Shown here piece after piece: positions 5,601-8,386 of a DNA stretch of 8,386 nt. A program made the position numbers and the translations under genes. Positions within the stretch are counted from its first letter, which is position 1, and each line of letters starts with the position of its first letter. This DNA comes from Flavobacterium sp. (GTDB lineage: Bacteria; Bacteroidota; Bacteroidia; Flavobacteriales; Flavobacteriaceae). A model generated the notes under the pieces. It worked only from the letters and a program-made list of their open reading frames with translations. It had not been told where the DNA came from and ran no database searches. The stretch spans positions 450 to 8,835 of the forward strand of contig NZ_DQDX01000092.1 of NCBI RefSeq assembly GCF_003525665.1. Reading direction: 5' to 3'.

Positions 5601-8308
5601 TTTACACCAATGTAAGTTTGATATGGAGAATACGTTGTCGAAGCCACATCGGTAGAAACATCGCCGCCTTGTTCGTATACTTTTGTGATGAAAGCGGCTT
5701 TCAACATTCCTGGTGCTTGACCTTGCAATGTTGGTTTAATAGGAATAGATGCACGTCCATTTCCATCAACTTTTCCTGAAAAAATATTGATTTCTTCGGT
5801 TGAAAAACTTCTTGTTGGATCATCAAAAACGTATTTGTCAAATCCTTTAAACGTAGTTACTTGTTGCGAGAATTTAGCTTGAACTTCCGTTTTTAAATCT
5901 TTTGCTACTGCACCGTGAAGCCATAAAACTTGAATGTTATTGACGTTGTTTTTGCTTGTTGAAAGTACAGCATCATTGAAACTATTTTTGATTTTTAAAC
6001 GATTAGGTTTAATAGTTTCAATTTTTAAACTTTTGTAAAAACGAGCTCCACCAACACTTACAACAGCTTCCCAATTTCCTGTAGGCGCACTTGATTGCGT
6101 TGGAACTATGAATTTATAATGACTGAAAGCCGTTCCTTTTTGAACCGATTGATAAACCGTTTTTCCGCTTGGATCGTTTACTCTAATTTTTATCGGATGA
6201 TTTTCAGGTAATTTATTGGCATTATCATTTAAAATGAAAGATAAAAATAAAGTATCTCCTGGACGCCAAACGCCTCTTTCTCCATATAAATATCCTTTCA
6301 AACCTTTTTGCAAAGTCTCGCCTGAAACATCAAAATCACTTACAGATAAAGATAATTCGTCGTCTAATTTCACATAAGTGCTTTGGTCGCCTTTAGTTAC
6401 AATTGCGAAATAGGCAATTTTTTCTAATTGGAACGATGCCATTCCATCGCCATCAGTACTAGAATCGGCAATTTTTTGTTGTTGGTAATTGTATAAAGTT
6501 ACAGTTGCACCCGAAATTGGATCAGTCGAAACAATATCACTAACTGCAATTGTAACCGATTTATCTGTTCCGCGTTTAGCAATTACACCTAAATCGGTTG
6601 CTAGAATATTAGTTCCAATGGTTGTGTTGTTGTAATAATAATAGTCAGTACAAGGATCAAGACTTTCTCTATAATCATAATCTTCTTCGTAGTAATAATA
6701 GTCGTAATTGTTGCCGCTATAATTGACGTCGTCTTCATTTTCTTCTTCAGAATCTTGATTTTCTTCTTCGTTATTTGGCGTTTCATTTCCACATTTGTAA
6801 AGTGAATATTTTTTCTTAAATGAAAATTCCACACGATAAATCGCACCAGGTTCTGGAGTTACAATTTTAGAAATATCTAAAGCATAGGTATTCCATTTGG
6901 TGTAATCGAGTAGGTTGTTTTGTTTTAATTCGATGGTTTTTTTGGCGACCGATTGTCCTACTTGTTTCAGATTTCGTGTTCCGTTAAGTTCATTATTTTG
7001 CAAGAATTGCATGATGTTGTTTTTGTAAATTTTATACACTTTTACATCAACAGCATTCAAATTGGCAGCTTGAAAATTAATTTTTAAATTATTAGAACTT
7101 GGTAAAATCGTACCGCTTTTTAGTAAGCGAACGGCTGGTTTTATTTGTTCAAATTGTAATTTTTCGGAATAATTTTGCTTCATTTTGTAACCGTATTCGC
7201 TTTCAATTCCTTGAAAAACTTCGACTAGTTTTGTTCCTGCAAACGATTGAACATTGGATTCTTCTTCAACAGCTTCAACTACTGGTGCAACATAAGCCAC
7301 AGCCGAATCAACTGCAACAGCAGCAGTGTCAACAGCAACAGCGACCGAATCAACAGCAGCAGTTACACTTTCTGTGATAGTTTCAGTTGAATTTCCTTTA
7401 TCTACTTCAGAATTTTTGGCTTCATTGCTGAAAAACACTTTCAAAACGTTGCCCATTGTGGCAAATTTCAAATTGTTAGTGTTTTCAATTGCGATTAATC
7501 CTTTAAAATCTTGATCTCTTTTTAATGGATCGGAGAAATTGATAAGTAAAGATTGGTTGTTCTCGTCACCAATTTTAATATCTAAAACTTTAAATTGATT
7601 TTTACCTGGAATTGGATATTTTACTTCACCTTCTTGCTCAATATCTGCATCATCGCCATCCCAAGCAATGGTAATTTCGCTGTCGTCATCAAAACGTTTT
7701 ATTTTATCAATAGTGAATTTGAATTCCGTTGAAGTACTTGTTGCTTTATCAAAAATTATTTTTAAATCATCACCATTTTGCGTTGCTTTCAACAATTTTT
7801 GAGCATCTTCAAAAGATAAATTATCAGCGGTTTTAATTGTTCCATTCAAATAATAGGTATCTGGATCGTACGATTGTAAGTCTAATGTATTGACAATGAA
7901 ATCTTGCTTGATGGTTTTAATCGAAAACTTAAAATCCTCCAATTCTTTTGGAGTTTTATCATTGATTTGCGAAAGATGCAGCGTAATTTGATACAACGTA
8001 TTTTGTTCCAATTTGTCTTTCGGAATAAAGGCAATGGTATTATTAGAAAGTGCTATTACTTTTCCTGAAATACTTGGAGAAATGTCGAATAAATCTTCGT
8101 CTAATTCTTGGTTGGGTTTCCAATCACTTTTATTGAATGCCAATTGCACACGAATATCGGAACTGACCGAAACATAACCAGAAGAAAAACTCGATATATA
8201 ATCCTTGTATAACGAGAAGTCGGAATCAAAATCGGCAGCCGATTTTTTAGAACAAGAATGCAATACAAAGATTGCAAGAAACAAACCGATTAACTTACTG
8301 GTTTTCAT
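2615..8308 (-). CDS. Bacterial alpha-2-macroglobulin family lipoprotein (YfhM/ECAM-like), thioester-containing
   Basis: Large envelope protein expected to trap proteases: cleavage of a bait region exposes a thioester that links covalently to the attacker (family knowledge). Residues 1-19 form a lipoprotein signal peptide with lipobox LHSC and acylated Cys19. An Ig-like MG domain follows (about 41-130), then further MG-type domains to about 500 and a bMG3-like domain (about 565-665). The MG2 domain has the motif GERGVWRPGDT (676-686). bMG5/bMG6-like domains span about 770-1020, the bait-region domain about 1030-1175, and the A2M domain about 1238-1305. The thioester domain (about 1440-1690) carries GCVEQ, with Cys1454 and Gln1457 as the bond partners. 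An MG10-like domain lies near 1760-1897 (VENIALSQILPSGFEI). At 1897 aa it is longer than E. coli YfhM (about 1650 aa), partly because of two low-complexity insertions. The ATG at 8308 gives the signal peptide directly, which fixes the start; its leader is A-rich with no Shine-Dalgarno. It lies upstream of pbpC on the same strand. Domain edges are estimates by eye. Confidence 0.95.
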   Translation of the reverse strand: MKTSKLIGLFLAIFVLHSCSKKSAADFDSDFSLYKDYISSFSSGYVSVSSDIRVQLAFNKSDWKPNQELDEDLFDISPSISGKVIALSNNTIAFIPKDKLEQNTLYQITLHLSQINDKTPKELEDFKFSIKTIKQDFIVNTLDLQSYDPDTYYLNGTIKTADNLSFEDAQKLLKATQNGDDLKIIFDKATSTSTEFKFTIDKIKRFDDDSEITIAWDGDDADIEQEGEVKYPIPGKNQFKVLDIKIGDENNQSLLINFSDPLKRDQDFKGLIAIENTNNLKFATMGNVLKVFFSNEAKNSEVDKGNSTETITESVTAAVDSVAVAVDTAAVAVDSAVAYVAPVVEAVEEESNVQSFAGTKLVEVFQGIESEYGYKMKQNYSEKLQFEQIKPAVRLLKSGTILPSSNNLKINFQAANLNAVDVKVYKIYKNNIMQFLQNNELNGTRNLKQVGQSVAKKTIELKQNNLLDYTKWNTYALDISKIVTPEPGAIYRVEFSFKKKYSLYKCGNETPNNEEENQDSEEENEDDVNYSGNNYDYYYYEEDYDYRESLDPCTDYYYYNNTTIGTNILATDLGVIAKRGTDKSVTIAVSDIVSTDPISGATVTLYNYQQQKIADSSTDGDGMASFQLEKIAYFAIVTKGDQSTYVKLDDELSLSVSDFDVSGETLQKGLKGYLYGERGVWRPGDTLFLSFILNDNANKLPENHPIKIRVNDPSGKTVYQSVQKGTAFSHYKFIVPTQSSAPTGNWEAVVSVGGARFYKSLKIETIKPNRLKIKNSFNDAVLSTSKNNVNNIQVLWLHGAVAKDLKTEVQAKFSQQVTTFKGFDKYVFDDPTRSFSTEEINIFSGKVDGNGRASIPIKPTLQGQAPGMLKAAFITKVYEQGGDVSTDVASTTYSPYQTYIGVKAPQPNKYGLLETGKANRFDIVAVSENGKPKSVRNLDVRIYKLESRWWWDASNDNLSNYSSSTSTIAYKNFRVSTDYSGKASISFVVPENDWGNYLVRVSDPNDGHATGTRVYIDSPYWSARSKNEDGKAATMLRFSTDKEKYAVGETAKIFFPSSEGGRALISVENGTKVVKTLWAKTKKGETTVELPITGEMAPNVYINVTLLQPHASTKNDSPIRMYGIVPIEVVDKNTVLEPQISMPDVLRPEQTVNVKVSEKQGKAMTYTIAVVDEGLLDLTRFKTPNAWDNFYTREALGVRTWDIYDDVIGAYGGKVNQVFAIGGDADLGGGKAKKANRFKPVVMYFGPFELGKGDSKTHQIKLPKYIGSVRTMVVAANKENSAYGMAEKATQVKSPLMVLASLPRKISPSENVTIPVTLFATEKNIKNVTLQIKTNNAVRVLGKASQIVKFTEPDEKMAYFNLSVGNITGIGKVQIIATSGKEKSTYDVEIDVMNPNPVTTTYTDIIIEPNSSKKISWDLFGVAGSNKSKMEVSSVPTVDFSRRLDYLIQYPHGCVEQTTSSVFPQLYLNDVMDLDATHKQRIQKNVTAGIQKLGNFQVANGGFAYWPGNAEADDWGTSYAGHFLIEAEKKGYVLPISFKNKWISYQKKMAKQWRFEKQYGNDFAQAYRLYTLAIAGSADLASMNRLRETVGISNESKLRLAATYAIIKQNSAGLALLSKSMIDEQNEDGYYYYYGSNERNRAMALETLVLLGQKQKAFAMATKLAKNLSSNQWMSTQTTAYGLYAISKFAQSNGSKGVSVQYTNGGKSVVINTNKTVAQRNLALVSGKNSVTIKNNKNNTIFVRVLNSGILPVGKENVVQNNLSANVVFKDRKGKAISATKIAQGTEFIAEVTLTNRKNERVENIALSQILPSGFEIVNTRYTEFGESTSNVADYIDIRDDRANYYFSLRGGETRTFKILLNASYLGKYYLPGLQCEAMYDNEFLARTKGQWVEVVK
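6623..6793 (-). other. Cys-flanked Asp/Glu/Tyr-rich insertion in the macroglobulin protein
   Basis: Residues 506-562 form an acidic, tyrosine-rich stretch. Cys506 opens it, followed by clusters of Glu/Asp (about 514-527), runs of Tyr (537-540 and 556-559) and Cys553. The segment lies between two MG-type domains, just after the strand ending FSFKKKYSLYKC. As the protein is exported, the two cysteines could form a disulfide closing an acidic loop. I recall comparable acidic insertions in other Bacteroidota members of this family, so it may be a clade feature rather than unique. Metal binding or a surface role would be inference only. Confidence 0.75.
7295..7357 (-). repeat. Three tandem 21-bp (7-residue) Ala/Val/Asp repeats inside the macroglobulin gene
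   Basis: Residues 318-338 are three exact-period units: AVDSVAV, AVDTAAV, AVDSAVA. Ala/Val/Glu-rich sequence continues to about residue 350. The DNA repeats with the same 21-bp period, sharing TCAA(C/A) and GC-rich triplets between units, which points to tandem duplication rather than chance composition. The segment sits between an N-terminal Ig-like region and the later MG domains, so it is probably an exposed linker. Ala/Val richness could also allow a short helix. No function is known to me. Confidence 0.85.
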
Positions 8309-8386
8309 GTGTTTTTTGGAATTATTGGTTAGAACTTTTTGACTTGAAAATATGATTTTTCACACTTTCAATTAATGCTATAACAG

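Noticed and set aside
6733..6780. TTCTTC-type simple repeat as a phase-variable tract
   Set aside because: The triplets are irregular and encode the Glu-rich part of the acidic insertion in frame. There is no homopolymer or uniform unit long enough to suggest frame switching.
6601..6846. An 81-codon minus-strand open frame inside the macroglobulin gene
   Set aside because: It is a shifted reading of the repetitive Glu/Asp/Tyr codons of the real gene (runs of Lys, Ile and Thr result). No leader, no family resemblance.
7099..7377. A plus-strand frame ending in long glutamine runs
   Set aside because: The Gln-rich stretch is the antisense of the Ala/Val/Asp tandem repeat. It overlaps a well-supported gene entirely.
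8345..8371. Possible Bacteroidota-type promoter for the macroglobulin gene (minus strand TATTTTCA at 8345-8352 with TTG at 8369-8371)
   Set aside because: The -7 element matches TAnnTTTG poorly at its last two bases and the spacing of 16 nt is short. The flank is cut by the window edge, so the true promoter may lie outside.

Overview
The window looks like a piece of a Flavobacterium-type (Bacteroidota, Flavobacteriaceae) chromosome. The DNA is AT-rich, the two proteins are Lys/Asn/Ile-rich, neither start codon has a clear Shine-Dalgarno sequence (the A-rich leaders are typical of the phylum), and the gap between the genes carries an ACCGCAAAG-type inverted repeat of a kind I associate from memory with flavobacterial intergenic regions. 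The genus is an inference.

There are only two genes, both on the minus strand, so transcription runs from high to low coordinates. First is a very large lipoprotein of the bacterial alpha-2-macroglobulin family (8308 to 2615, 1897 aa) with an intact CxEQ thioester motif. A 155-bp gap (2460-2614) follows, almost filled by a composite inverted repeat. Then comes penicillin-binding protein 1C, pbpC (2459 to 84, 791 aa), with a membrane anchor, a GT51 glycosyltransferase domain, a transpeptidase domain and the C-terminal domain typical of PBP1C. Both genes appear complete. Positions 1-83 and 8309-8386 are flanks without a recognisable gene.

The order alpha-2-macroglobulin then pbpC matches the yfhM-pbpC pair of E. 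coli and many other Gram-negative bacteria. The published hypothesis for that pair is that the macroglobulin traps proteases entering the periplasm while PBP1C repairs damaged peptidoglycan. This window is therefore mostly a known system. The parts that deserve a second look are the composite repeat in the leader of pbpC, which can fold in two mutually exclusive ways, and two low-complexity insertions in the macroglobulin: a 3 x 7-residue Ala/Val/Asp repeat and a Cys-flanked Asp/Glu/Tyr-rich segment. I found no evidence for an entirely undescribed multi-gene system, RNA gene, mobile element or CRISPR array.
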